From Mucidula mucida (taxonomy: Eukaryota > Basidiomycota > Agaricomycetes > Agaricales > Physalacriaceae), in NCBI GenBank assembly GCA_015501055.1, contig JADNYV010000001.1, forward strand, positions 2,046,001-2,110,000: a stretch of DNA of 64,000 nt, read 5' to 3'. A program made the translations under genes and the position numbers. Shown in pieces: positions 52,946 to 63,985 of this stretch; within the stretch, counting starts at the first letter, position 1, and each line of letters starts with the position of its first letter. The notes under the pieces were generated by a model that was not told the DNA's origin, ran no database searches, and saw only the letters and a list, made by a program, of their open reading frames with translations.

Positions 52946-53475
52946 GTTGGATATGAGAGAAATTGGTAGAAAGCGTTGATAACAGAGCAGAAAGCAGCAA
53001 AAGCAAGTCAAACTATCAAAGTCTGACGAAGGTAAGAGTAAAGAGACGATGTGGACGATCGAAAAGGAGCCAGTGGGTTCATGCCCCGTCGTTTGCACAT
53101 GATATTCGACTACTTTTTGCCCCGATCTGGCCGAGGCAGAAGGGAAATACGCCACACTGCAAACAGCTTGTCAATGCGCCACAAAGGACTGCGTGAACTT
53201 GAAAGAAATGAGCATTCATGGTCTAGTCAAAGGACAGGAATTTGGGCAAGGCTGACTGGCAGCAGTCGTAGCTCTGGCATGACCGTGGTGAGTCGAGCGA
53301 GTAGGCCGAAAATCGCTACCTCATCGTGGTTGGCATGAATATTCCAGATCCAAGGATGACGCGTCTTCGGTGTCGGCCGAAGTCGGACGTGTCCCGTGCC
53401 GATACGCAACCGATACGGATTCGTCAGGTCAAGTACTAGTAGGCGCGCCTCGCGACTTTCACCACTATATACTGA

Positions 53476-53675
53476 TGCGTGACATACGAGCTGTTCGTCT
53501 CTCTGCCTCGTTTCGGCCAAGACCAGTGACCTATGGCTCTCCCAGACTTTATTCTTCACCTCCGCCACAGCCACCCCAGCAGACGGAAAAAACAGGACAA
53601 GACCCAGCACTGGCAAACCAGAAAAATGAGGCGGACACTGCCTCGATCAGGTTCATGAGTGGATTGAGAATATGA
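53476..53675 (+). pseudogene. Duplicated 5' end of the m-AAA protease gene (orphan mitochondrial presequence)
   Basis: A 66-residue open frame, MRDIRAVRLSASFRPRPVTY, then [39 protein letters not shown]. Its first about 55 codons match the start of the protease at 62115 ([37 protein letters not shown]). The similarity then stops and a TGA follows. It still has an ATG, an Arg-rich amphipathic-type presequence and an upstream region like that of the parent gene. It therefore could be transcribed into a short targeting peptide, or be a dead fragment. Confidence 0.8.
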
Positions 53676-53788
53676 GAACGATCGAAGCAGTTGCGGTAAT
53701 GAATTATATACAGGTTCGGGTATAGAAAGATTGATGAACTAGAATACTACCCGACTTGGGGCTTCAGAAAATGTGGATGTCAAGAATT

Positions 53789-55063
53789 TTAACCAGAGCA
53801 GTAGCCAACCTTCTCGGGCTCGCATCTAAACAGTCCTTGTTAATACTAGGCTTGGAGGTAAGAAGCATAGAACATACCCTCCAGCACATCCGTCGTAAAG
53901 AACGCAGGGGTGAGATGTGTCGTAGCAAGCATCGATGATGGTAGCGGTGTCCTGCAGGTCTCTTCAGTCGTCTAAGACCGCCAGTTGCGAGAACACTCAC
54001 AGCGTAATTGCTATTGATACCAGCAAGCTCACCGCCTTCACGAGCTTCGACACCGCTGATGTAGACGTTGCGCTTGCATTGCGATTTGCACTGAGCATTG
54101 AAGGGTCATATCGGTTTACCATAGAGAGAACAGAGAAGACACACGTTGCCGCAAGAGCGGTAGAGCTTTCCGTAATCTATGGGCTACAGTCAGTACATTC
54201 CGAAACTAGACCAAGAAACAAATACATACCGTAGGCGTAGAAGTTGATGATCTATAAGAAACGACAACAGTTGGTGCACGAGAACCTCGGGGAATTCACA
54301 TACGTTGACGGTACCACAACCGTTGTGTTGAACGATCTTATCATCGGCATGGAAAGCGCCACCTCCGATGATGTTCGTGTAATCTCCAGCCTCTAATGCA
54401 ATAGCGTCAACACAAACAGGATGCCAGCCAGACGTTCAAGTCGCGTACTATCGTTCTTGATTGAGATAGCGTCCTCTATGGCAGAAATGAATCTCCGAAT
54501 CGATGCCATGAGGGAGAGGACGTACCACAGACATCCTCGAACCAGACAAAGTTTAGCGTACAATCTGTCAGACTGTTAGTTTGAAGGCGAAGACCACAGC
54601 TCCCGTCTTACATCCAGTACAATCTGCAGAAGTCATGTCAATATCGAAGACATGCCACGAACCTCATTTACTTACGGACACCCTCGGCTTGATTAGCACC
54701 AATGACAACGTTCTGGAGAGTAGCACCCTCGTGGAGATAAAAGACTAAGCAACCCACTAAACGTGCAATCCCAACAACGAAGAGCTACAAAACAAACCAG
54801 CATCTTCCCAATCTCCTTCAGATTGACCACTACTTGCGCGTTAAACAATGACCAAAACGACGGGGAAATGAAACTAACTTGCAAGCCCCAGAGCCTCTAT
54901 CATACTTCTTCCATCCACCATCAAACGTCTCCCCAGCTGCGATCTCAATGACAGCGCTGTTTGAGACCGTGCCGGTGTTATCAGGCAAGGATGTGTACGC
55001 ATCGCAGGCTGATGCCAGGCCGGCCAGAGAGCTAATCGCCAAAGCCAGAAGAAGCTGCATCAT
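53789..55063 (-). CDS. Secreted class III pectate lyase (PL3)
   Basis: A gene of about nine exons for a pectate lyase that cleaves de-esterified homogalacturonan by beta-elimination, with calcium. It starts [20 protein letters not shown], a clear signal peptide. The mature part gives [69 protein letters not shown] (PL3 core with substrate/calcium residues), [58 protein letters not shown] and the typical end [11 protein letters not shown]. Introns are 45-70 nt and all junctions keep frame, including the last (GG|A at about 53806-53868). Cys-rich, as usual for PL3. No defect seen. It implies degradation of plant cell-wall pectin outside the cell. Confidence 0.88.
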
Positions 55064-55862
55064 GAGTGAAGGGGTGTGTTTGAATGCCCTCTCCGTCAAC
55101 AAGACTCGTCCTTTTATACCTCTCCGTCGGGTATAGGTTGGAAAAATTGACCATGCGAGCCAAGAGCTCAAGGGCGCCGACCTCTGATGGAGATAGAAAG
55201 TCAAAAAGTACGGTTTTCGGAGAATTGGTGTATTGCTTCAGACGCCGAAGGAGTACATACCACACATGGTGTGGGGCTTTCTTCGTGTCATCAGAACGCT
55301 TCTACGCGTCTCCTCAACTTAGCCTGAGCTGAGAAACTTGCGAAGGCGCCTCGAAGAATCATCGCCAATCATGTTGCGGCCCGTGGCCTGGCGACCCAAA
55401 GCGTCGAGTATCATAAGAAGTTGAGAGGGTTACCAGGAACTGGATTGTTGACCGAGGGAGAAAGTCTAGTCTCAGCCAAAGAAGGGCTAGGTGGAAGCTA
55501 AGAGTGGCCGGAGAACCTCCAGTTAGTCCTAGAGTCTTTACTAAAGGTTCTTCCAGCGCCCTCGTCCTGTGTACATCGACGTCGGAGTTGACGGACCGGC
55601 GCCTTTCGCCGAAGTAATAAACGCGCCAAGATCATTGAGACCCGTGTACTTAGGCCACGCGACGCACTCTGTCTTCAGCGACCAGGACTGCCTGAGGACA
55701 CGTCAAGGACCGGCAACGTATACAGCGTAAAGTCGAGTATGTACTGCTCCTGAACGTTGAACCTTCAGTTGGTAGGTTTATGCGGGATCATTTCATCTCA
55801 AACCCTGAACACGTCCTAACACTTCAAAGTATTTAATCTATTCCATATCTCAGCTGGCTTGA
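55064..55862. other. Intergenic region between divergent pectate lyase and UreD genes
   Basis: About 800 bp that should hold the promoters of both flanking genes. No convincing coding frame or repeat seen. Confidence 0.45.
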
Positions 55863-56840
55863 ATGAGCATCGACATCCCCAAACTCCGGGGTGGAACGGG
55901 CCGCATCGTTGTCTCCTCCCATGGCTCCAGAGCTACATTCTCCGAGCTTTCCTCGACTTATCCTCTGAAACTCTTGTCCCCGCGCGCATTCGACGATGCT
56001 GTGGCGCTTGTATACCTTCTGACCTACGGAGGAGGCCTAGTCAGCGGCGACCAAGTCAATCTCGTAGTTCAAGTCGCGTCCTCGGCAAAACTCGTGTTAC
56101 TTTCGCAGGTCATTACCATTCATTCTGCGCTTACCGTGTTGGGAGAGAGTAATGATTCGCTTTAGGGCTCCACCAAAGTGTTTAAGACGCGACTTGGGCG
56201 CCGATTAGCGACGGTTGAAGGAGATCAACTGTCGATCCTTCCTCCGACAACCCAGAGCCTTACTTTCACCGTGTCTGCCACGGGCGGACTCTTCCTGCTC
56301 CCCGATCCCGTCACTTGCTTCCGCGCCGCGGCGTACAACCAGATCCAAACGTTCCATCTCGTCGGAACGTCCTCTGCTGCTATTCTAGACTGGATAACAT
56401 CAGGGCGTCGGTCGCTAGGCGAAGAATGGGCGTTTTCGCGGTATTACAGCGTCAACGAAATCTTCCTTGACGGGAAGCGCATCGTGCGAGACGTTATGCT
56501 GTTAGAGGACAACGAAATCGACGTGCACCCTCTTCCCTCTCGATGCCTGGCGGAAAAGCTCGCGCCCTATTCATGTTACGCCATGTTATTCCTTCTTGGA
56601 CCCATGCTGCAATCCACTATTCAGCACCTCGCGGCTCAATACGAAAGGATATCTGTCATGAAATCTCGAAGGCCTGATGATTTGATATGGTCGCTGAGCC
56701 CTATCGCGGGACAGGGCTGCTCTGTAGTGGTCAGAATCGCCGGAAAAGAGACGGAATCAGTGAAGAGGTGGATTAGAGAGGCACTGAGTCCCGCTGAAGA
56801 CGTGTTGGGAGCAGACGCGTTCAAGCAGGCATTTCATTGA
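55863..56840 (+). CDS. ureD: Urease accessory protein UreD/UreH
   Basis: UreD is the scaffold that binds apo-urease and, with UreF and UreG, delivers nickel to the active site. The two-exon gene starts MSIDIPKLRGGTGRIVVSSH. Exon 1 holds YPLKLLSPRAFDDAVALVYL and LTYGGGLVSGDQVNLVVQV, the family's core GGG-SGD motif. After a 56-nt intron (about 56110-56165), exon 2 gives GSTKVFKTR, FTVSATGGLFLLPDPVTCFR, AAAYNQIQTFHL, ILDWITSGRRSLGEEWAFSR, YYSVNEIFLDGKRIVRDVML and a C-terminal part ending ADAFKQAFH. Length about 307 residues, normal for fungal UreD. No defect. It is next to a Dal5-like permease in the same direction, 230 bp downstream, which suggests joint roles in use of urea or ureides. Confidence 0.92.
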
Positions 56841-57070
56841 CGTTGGACAACGTTTTGTACTGGCGCTAGCCATAATGGATCATTGTGTAAGGATATGGGA
56901 AGTTGTTAATCTATGAGTACTTGGGATTGGCGTCGCCGCGGCGGTGTGGGTCTCGTGCCCGCCTTATCTATGCATCAAAATTGTTGATTGACATCATGAG
57001 GAGCCGCCTTTAGCCCCGGGAAGGAGGTCCATACATAAGTGCTTGAAGTTGAGCTTATACCACGACGAGA

Positions 57071-59475
57071 ATGGCGGACTCGAGCTCGTTTGAACAAAAG
57101 GAACCAGCTGTTGACGTCACGACATCCGCTACACCCAACCACGATGATCTCTATCGACCAGAGGTGGACACGTCCAGTATCAACGAGAGCAAACTGATGC
57201 GAAAAGTGGATATCTACGTGATTCCATGGCTCGCCTTGCTGTATTTGCTGAATTTCCTGGATCGGGGGACTATCGGCAACGCAAAGGTGCGTTTTCGAAA
57301 ACAAGGTGCATGGCGTGACTGAACGCGGTGTATCGGCTAGCTATACGGACTAGAGACTGATATCAGCATTTCTGATAACCAATATCTCATCGCGTTGACG
57401 TTGTTCTTCTTCCCGTACGCGCTTTTCGAGGCAAGCCGGCTGGACTCGATCATAATATGAAGACCTGACGAACAGTCATTGCCAATTCTAGCCCGTGAGC
57501 AATGTTCTCCTGCGCAGACTTAAGCCTTCTATATGGCTTTCGCTCATGATATTCTTCTGGGGCGTCGTCACGGTACGAGGGTCTCTCCCACCTCAGATAT
57601 CAGTATGTTAACCAAAAGTAGACATTACATGGGATTTTACACAACTATGGTGGTCTCCTAGGCGAGTCCGAGTCTCTCTAGGATGATGTACTTTCTAATC
57701 GTCATCATCTTCCTCACATACATAGCCGTCCGCATCTTCCTCGGCGTCGCCGAAGCTGGAATGTATCCCGGAATCGTCTTCTACATCTCTAGGTAGCGCG
57801 CATTTCCCCCCTCCCCACCCTCTACCTTCGATTGACGTCTCCCACCCAGTTGGTATAAACGCTCTGAACTTGGATCGCGCGTGGCAGTCTTCTTCTCCTC
57901 AGCGACTGTCGCTGGAGCATTTAGTTCGTCGCGTTCATCCAAGCCCCCACTGCATCATAATCTTAATGTGCTTTCCAGGCGGCCTCTTAGCCGCAGCCAT
58001 TCATAACATGGACGGCGTCGCCGGTTTGGAAGGCTGGCGGTGGATCTTCATTCTCGAGGGTCTCTTCACTGTCTTGGTTGGCATCGCGTCGTTCTGGGTC
58101 ATACAAGATTTCCCCGAGACAGCCAAGTTTGTTACTGAGACAGAGAGTGAGTGGTGCTTGATAAAAGTAGCAGAGCGAGGACTCATCAGCTAATAAGGGG
58201 TGTTCATCATTCGACGGCTTCAAGGTGATATGAAGCTTAGTGCTGGTGGTGAGAAGTACAAGACCAAGTATATTTGGCAGAGTTTGAAGGATTGGAAGAC
58301 CTGGATCGCTAGTACGTCAAGTTTCTCTTCGAAATACCTCTTCGTACTCAGCTCATGGAACACATAGTGGGTATCTACATGGGATTGTGCGTCTTTCTCG
58401 TCGTGTCTCGGTGTATCCTAATTAACAAAGTGTCCAGCGATGGACCCCTCTTCGCGTTCTCGCTATTCCTGCCAACAATCATCCAACAAGTTTGTACCGG
58501 TTTGCTGTTAACGCGCCCCTCTAATATATATTCTTTCTCAGCTCGGATACAAGTCGACCGAAGCCAACCTCCTTTCAGTCCCCGTATACGCCTGGGGATG
58601 CCTCATGACCTGTGTCATAGGCTTTCTGGGGGACCGAATAGGCCATCGCGGCTACATCAATTTGTGCGTTCGCAGTTGCCGTGTTCTCTGAACACAAAAC
58701 CTGATAACGTCCGTAGGGTATTGTTTGGGACAGGTAATCGAATACGCTTGTGGCATAATGTCAACTCATCTCGTACATCGTAAGGTTTGATTGGTTATAT
58801 CATCCTAGTGGCCTCGCGCACTCCTGGACTGTCCTATTTCGCTGTCTTCCTCGCTTCATCGTAAGTGACTGATCTCGACTCCCTCAATCGTTGCTCATAT
58901 CGATGCAGAGCCATCTATCCAACTATTCGTAAGTCACCGCAGAACTGGCCTCAGTACTCTACAGCTGACACATGTAATCCCCTCCACAGCCAACTCAGTG
59001 TGAGTAGTACGTTTCCTGATTTAGGCTTTCATCATTCAAAGCATATATGATGCAGTGCATGGGTGGCCGGGAATGTTGAAGGCGTCTACAAGCGTGGCGT
59101 AACACTAGCTATGGCAATAGGATTTGGTAACATCAACGGAGCCGTGACTTCTAACATCGTAAGTTTTCAAATTTCCCCTTATCTGAATGCCATTTAAATG
59201 AAAGCGTTCAACAGTACCGCGCTTCAGACAAACCCTGGTACCCAATGGGCCATGGCATCGTACTTGCATACATCGCCATCGGCTGGATCTGCTCCGCCCT
59301 CTACATTGTTCTCTTGAAAAGAGAAAATGCGGCCCGCGAGCGCGGCGAACGCGACGAAATCATTGAGGGCATCGACAACAAGCAAGCACACGAGCGAAAT
59401 GGTCGCTATGAGAGCATTCTCGCGGCCCGAGTCGACAAGGGCGACGAATGGAGCGGGTTTAGATACGCTTTATGA
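57071..59475 (+). CDS. Allantoate/anion permease of the Dal5-like MFS family (ACS)
   Basis: A 12-helix anion:cation symporter. It starts MADSSSFEQKEPAVDVTTSA, then LMRKVDIYVIPWLALLYLLN, FLDRGTIGNAKLYGLETDIS, YLIALTLFFFPYALFEPVSN, VLLRRLKPSIWLSLMIFFWG, VRIFLGVAEAGMYPGIVFYI, SSWYKRSELGSRVAVFFSS, EGWRWIFILEGLFTVLVGIA, FPETAKF, GPLFAFSLFLPTIIQQLGY, ANLLSVPVYAWGCLMTCVIG, YPTIPNSVAWVAGNVEG, KRGVTLAMAIGFGNINGAV and YRASDKPWYPMGHGIVLAYI. It ends GFRYAL. The family carries allantoate, ureidosuccinate, nicotinate, pantothenate or biotin. At least one intron (57431-57491) is GC-AG: YALFE|GCAAGC...CTAG|PVSNVLL keeps frame. A second GC donor (GCGAGT at 57662) is needed to join GGLL to AVRIFLGV. The exact substrate cannot be told; its neighbour UreD favours a nitrogen compound. 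Confidence 0.85.
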
Positions 59476-59574
59476 TAATATATTTTGTACAAAATGCCAG
59501 AGAGTAAAGCGAGTGGATTTATGTAAATAGAAATGCAATACCCATGAATATAAGATACATAGCGACGAAGATAA

Positions 59575-62115
59575 CTATGTCCGGGGGTCCACGGTCTTGA
59601 CCGCGACAGAGGGTTCCGGCAAAGGATTGGCATCCGCATCGGGGATGGGAAGAGGGACTTTCTTGCGCTCAGAGCCGTGCTCGTCCAGCCATTTGTCCAT
59701 GTCATCCTTTCCGCTGAAAGGCCGCTTGCCCAGCAGGTCAATCATGTCCTCCCTGGAAGGGGGTCAGCAAAGGCGAATTCAACACAAATGCAAACACAAA
59801 CCGTGTCAAAACCTCCTTCTCCATTAGGCGCTTCGCCACCTTTCTACCTCCTCCCGGTGCTTCGTTAATAAATCCTTCGTTCGTCCATACATAGTCCTGT
59901 ACAATTTGAGCATGTACCGAGAAATGGAATAAGGGACATACGTGATCATTTTCCGCACTTCATCGTCTAGCAGCTCCGCAGTCTTCTCACTGAACGGCTT
60001 CGTCCAGCCCTCCTGAGCGCCCCGCCGGCCACCATAGCTGACAGGACCAATGATGTTGTTCATGCCATAGTTGGCACAAGCCTCAAAGGCCATCTTGGTG
60101 ATTTTGCTGAGATCGTCCTGGGCACCCGAAGTAATGTTCTCAGCACCAAAAAATATCTCCTCCGAGACACGTCCACCGAGCGTCATACATATCGAGTCGT
60201 ACATTTGCGGCGTCGACATGAGATACCGTTCGTTAGGAAGGTACTAGAGTAAATAGTAAGAAAGTAAAACGCGCAGTATTACGAAACAACTCACTTGCGC
60301 ATAGCCCAAAGCACCGGCACCTCGAGGGATGATGCTGACCTTGAGCAGGGGATGTGCGTGCTCGAGGAACCAACCACAGACAGCATGGCCCGCCTCGTGA
60401 TAAGCAACGACCTTCTTTTCTTCAGGACCTAGAACCTTTGTCTTCTTCTCTAAACCGACAATGACGCGCTCGATGGCGGTCTCGAAGTCTATGTCGTATA
60501 CAGACTCGGCGCCGCGACGAGCTGCACGTAGTGCAGCCTCGTTACAGACGTTGGCAACATCAGCGCCAGAAAACCCGGGCGTGAGGACAGCCAATCGATG
60601 TGCAAGAGCGTCAACGTCCTTCAAGAGCTCCTCCGAAAGCTTCAGCGGCTTGAGATGAACATTGTAAATGCCCTTCCGACCGGTGACATCGGGGTTGTCG
60701 ATGGATATGTGCCTGTCGAATCGGCCAGGTCGCATTAAAGCGGGGTCCAGAACATCAGGACGATTGGTACCCGCAAGAACGACTATGTGCTCCTGGGAAC
60801 TGAAACCGTCCATTTCTACCAGCAGCTGATTGAGCGTAGATTCCCGTTCATCGTTTCCGCCGCTCATCTTGCCACCCTGTCGAGACTTTCCAATAGCGTC
60901 AATCTCATCAACGAAGATGATGCAAGGTGCGGATTTGCGTGCCGAGGCGAAGAGGTCGCGAACTCGTGATGAACCGACGCCGACGAACATTTCGACGAAT
61001 TCAGAACCTGAGACGGAAAGGAAAGGAACAGAAGCCTCGCCAGCAGTAGCCTTGGCAAGCAATGTTTTACCAGTACCCGGAGGACCTGAGAGGATGGCGC
61101 CACGAGGAATCTTCGCACCAAGTTTCTGATACTTCTGAGGTTCCTTGAGGAATTGAACGAACTCCATAATCTCCTCCTTGGCTTCGTCCATGCCAGCGAC
61201 ATCGCTGAACTTGATCTTGACCTGTGTATCTTTGTCGAACAGTTTTGCCTTGCTCTTGCCAAAACTGAAAATTCCACCACTTCCGCCTCCACCTGCACCG
61301 CTTCTTCGAGTAAGCCAATAAATGAACGCAATGGTAGCAATTGTAGGTGCCAGTTGCAGAATCATAGACCCGGTGGAGACCTCGTCGTGATAGGCCACGG
61401 GTATCCGTTCGTGACTAGGAATGCCGAGTTCGTTCTGAGCTTCGTCAAGACGCCGTTCAAAGGCCTCCACGCTGCCGATAGAGAAGTAGTAATCTCCACT
61501 GGAGGCGATGTTGCCACCGTACATAGTCCCGGTAGCATTAGAGTGCAGTTTGACGCGAACTTTGTAGCCGTTTACAACAATAAGCTTGTCGACAAGGCCC
61601 TTGTCAAGGAAAGCAGTACGGAATTCCTGCCAAGTTATCTCGCGCGAACTGGAATTGCCGGTGCCATTTAGAAGGAAGTGGGCAGCGATGAGGCCACCGA
61701 TCCACATCATGATGTTGTTGTTCGAAGGATTGTTATTGGGAGACGGTGGTGGCGGCGGCGGCGAGTTCTTCTTGCCCGACGACTCATCCTCATTCTTCTG
61801 CAACGAGTCCGTGTGCTGCTGACCCGGTTGTTTCTCCTGCTCGTTGCGGTACTGCCGGAAAAAGCCCTCGAGCCCCTTCAATTCGTCATTCTTGGCTTGA
61901 TCCTTCGGAACCTCCCCAGCCTTCTTCTCCTCCTCCTTCACAGCATTGTCCGCCTCATTTTTCTGGGTTGCTGGTGGTGGGTCTCGTCCTGCTTTTCCAG
62001 TTTGCTTGGGTCGCTGTGGCGGAGGGGAAGAGTAAAGTCTGGGAGAGCTATAGGTCACTGCTCTTGTCCGAAGCGAGGCAGAGAGACGAGCAGCCCGTAT
62101 TGAACGCAGCAGCAT
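59575..62115 (-). CDS. AFG3: Mitochondrial inner-membrane m-AAA protease (AFG3/YTA12 type)
   Basis: An ATP-dependent zinc metalloprotease facing the matrix, which degrades misfolded inner-membrane proteins and processes uL32m. I start at 62115 ([20 protein letters not shown]), a classical Arg-rich presequence; an in-frame Met at 62229 would add 38 less suitable residues. Domains in order: presequence, a charged linker with Lys/Glu and Pro runs, a first membrane helix [16 protein letters not shown], FtsH-extracellular domain, second helix [18 protein letters not shown], Gly-rich linker, AAA module with [13 protein letters not shown] (Walker A, near residue 343), [15 protein letters not shown] (Walker B), ATPase Arg motif [13 protein letters not shown], then the zinc motif [10 protein letters not shown] (near residue 572). 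Three introns near the 3' end (about 60242-60297, 59899-59942 and 59753-59802) connect [35 protein letters not shown] and the end VKTVDPRT. Complete and intact. It runs divergently from kinase E. Confidence 0.92.
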
Positions 62116-62615
62116 ATGGTGGTGAGAGAGTGAGAGGCGAGGCGCGCTTACTTGATCTGACGAATCCGTATCGGCACGGGACACGTCCGACTTCGGCCGA
62201 CACCGAAGACGCGTCATCCTTGGACTCAATCTGGAATATTCATGTCAACCACGATGAGGCAGCGATTTTCGGCCTACTCGCTCGACTCACCAACTTGGCC
62301 ACGGGTCATGCCCGAACCCAGACTGCCGTTGCCCAAATTCTTGTCCTTCAACTACATCGTTTCATGAAGTGCTCATTTCTGACAAGTTCACGCAGTCCTT
62401 TGTGACGAATTGACAAATGTTCGCAGTGTGGCGTATTCTCTTCTCACTCGGCTAGATCGGGGCAAGAAGCAGTTCAATTTCATGTGCAAACGACTGGGCA
62501 CAAAGCCACTAGCTCCTTTCGATCGTCCTCATCGTCTCTTTATTCTTACCTTCGTCAGACTTTGATAGTTTGACTGTTCTTGCTGCTTTCTATCGCTTTC
62601 ACTCCCATATCCAAC

Positions 62616-63610
62616 ATGTCCGGCTCTCTCCCTAATTTCACCAACACCGTCATCGACCACGGTCGCATCCATCTCAAGAAACTGCTCGGGGCTGGCTCCT
62701 TTGGTGCGGTTTATGAGGTTGATATCCAGACGGCCTGCCCGCTGCAATACGCAGTGAAGGTAATGTTCACGCCGGCACCTGGCTCCTACGAAGAGGAGCT
62801 CCAAAGCGCCGAATCGAATTACACAAGCGCGTTTCTGACCACGACAACGTCGTCACCCTCCATGAACACATCGTCGAAGGTCCGTACAGTTACATTCTTC
62901 TCGCTCTCTGCCGCGGCGACAACCTCTACACTCGGCTCGGAAAACGGAGTTTAGACATAACGACGACTTCATTCGTGAGACGATGGTCCAGATTATCGAA
63001 GGTTTGATGGCTTGTCATGAGAGGGGGTTTATCACCGCGACTTGAAGCCCGAGAACATCCTCACTTCTAGAGATGGGAGCAGAGTGTACTTGGCTGACTT
63101 TGGGTTGTCGACGAAGGATCGTGCGTCGACTGAATTTGGTGTGGGAACCTTGCCTTACATGTCGCCGGGTACGATTCTGCTGCACCTCTATTCCTGATAC
63201 TGACGTGCTGCAGAGTGCATCAGGTCGAGTACCTTACTACTACCCACAATACAACGATATCTGGTCGGTGGGAGTCATCTTTGTTAACCTTGTCACTGGC
63301 TGCTACCCTGGGACAGCGCAGAGTGGGAGATCCTCTTACAGAGCGTACTCGGAGATCCCAACTCTATCGCAAAACCATGCCGATACGCATCTCGGCAGAG
63401 TGTAACGAGTTGTTCCAATGCATCTTCCAGGTGGAGCCTCTCAGACGCATATCGCTTTCTCGGTTGCTTCTGCTTATTGAGCAAGTCGACACATTCTTCC
63501 TGGAGCCCAGGATTGAGCTTCCGCTTCCTCCTCCGCCTGCAACTCGGAGGCGGTTCGATGCTGATGACATTGCTATTACAGGGATCTCACCGCCTACTCG
63601 CTCGGGATAG
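62616..63610 (+). pseudogene. Ran1/Ksp1-like Ser/Thr kinase, copy E, many single-base gaps
   Basis: Counterpart of copy D. It starts MSGSLPNFTNTVIDHGRIHL with LGAGSFGAVYE and YAVKVMF, then breaks. Relative to D single bases are missing at about 62813 (GCCGAATCG for GCCGAAATCG), 62948 (CGGAG for CGCAAG), 63023 (GAGAGGGGG for GAGAAGGGGG), 63219 (AGGTCGAG for AGGTCTGAG), and at four or more sites in 63309-63352. One in-frame triplet is also lost (GAGGTTGAT). The rest is nearly identical, including the intact DFG codons (GACTTTGGG at about 63098) that D has lost. Nearly all differences are single-base deletions rather than substitutions. As written it cannot encode a kinase. Confidence 0.8.
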
Positions 63611-63739
63611 ATGTTCGTCTCCCGCCGATGAACGTCGCTGACGGGATATAGGATATTTCGCTGGAGGGCGCTCATGATCGGCTGGTCCAATCATACACGC
63701 GGTTCGCTTCACAGTCTTTTGGTCACTCGTTCGGTTACA

Positions 63740-63985
63740 GATATTTCTCTTGTGGGTACTGGGGGCTTTCTATGCGTAAAATGGCACTGGCAACTGGGGG
63801 CATAAAATACATCCTTCCTGGCTGGGGAAGTATCTTGGGATCTGGGGGTATTCGTACTTCTTTTTTGGCTGGGGAAGTACATTGAGTACTGAGGGTTACT
63901 CGAGAACTGGGGGCATTTGGGGAATCGGGGGTTTTCGGTACTGGGGGCATGCTTCACTTTCGAGATCAGGGGCATTCTAATGGTC
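63740..63985 (+). repeat. G-rich degenerate short repeats next to kinase E
   Basis: Counterpart of 51575-51800. On the plus strand the motif ACTGGGGGCAT or GGCTGGGGAAGTA recurs at least eight times at uneven spacing, for example TGTGGGTACTGGGGGCTTTC and GGCTGGGGAAGTATCTTGGG. Each repeat has a run of three to five G. Such spacing could allow G-quadruplexes in the transcript downstream of the kinase. Origin unknown. Confidence 0.7.

Larger units (their letters stand above)
51556..53675. repeat. Inverted duplication D (partner of E at about 61950-64000)
   Basis: From CAGTCGTTTGCC near 51556 to AATGAGGCGGACA near 53640, this unit matches, in reverse complement, the segment from the right window edge down to about 61950. 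It covers C-rich degenerate repeats, a complete kinase gene, the intergenic region and the first about 55 codons of an m-AAA protease gene. The two arms flank about 8.3 kb. The kinase parts differ mainly by single-base gaps, while the protease 5' parts differ by many substitutions. Confidence 0.9.

Noticed and set aside
53300..62300. The D/E inverted repeat as terminal repeats of one giant transposon carrying the pectate lyase, UreD and permease genes
   Set aside because: E contains the native start of the complete AFG3 gene, so the arm is ordinary chromosomal sequence. No transposase lies inside, and the duplication is better explained by local copying.
63740..63985. CRISPR-like or telomeric array
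   Set aside because: The units are degenerate, unevenly spaced and G-rich, with no conserved repeat/spacer pattern or TTAGGG telomere units.
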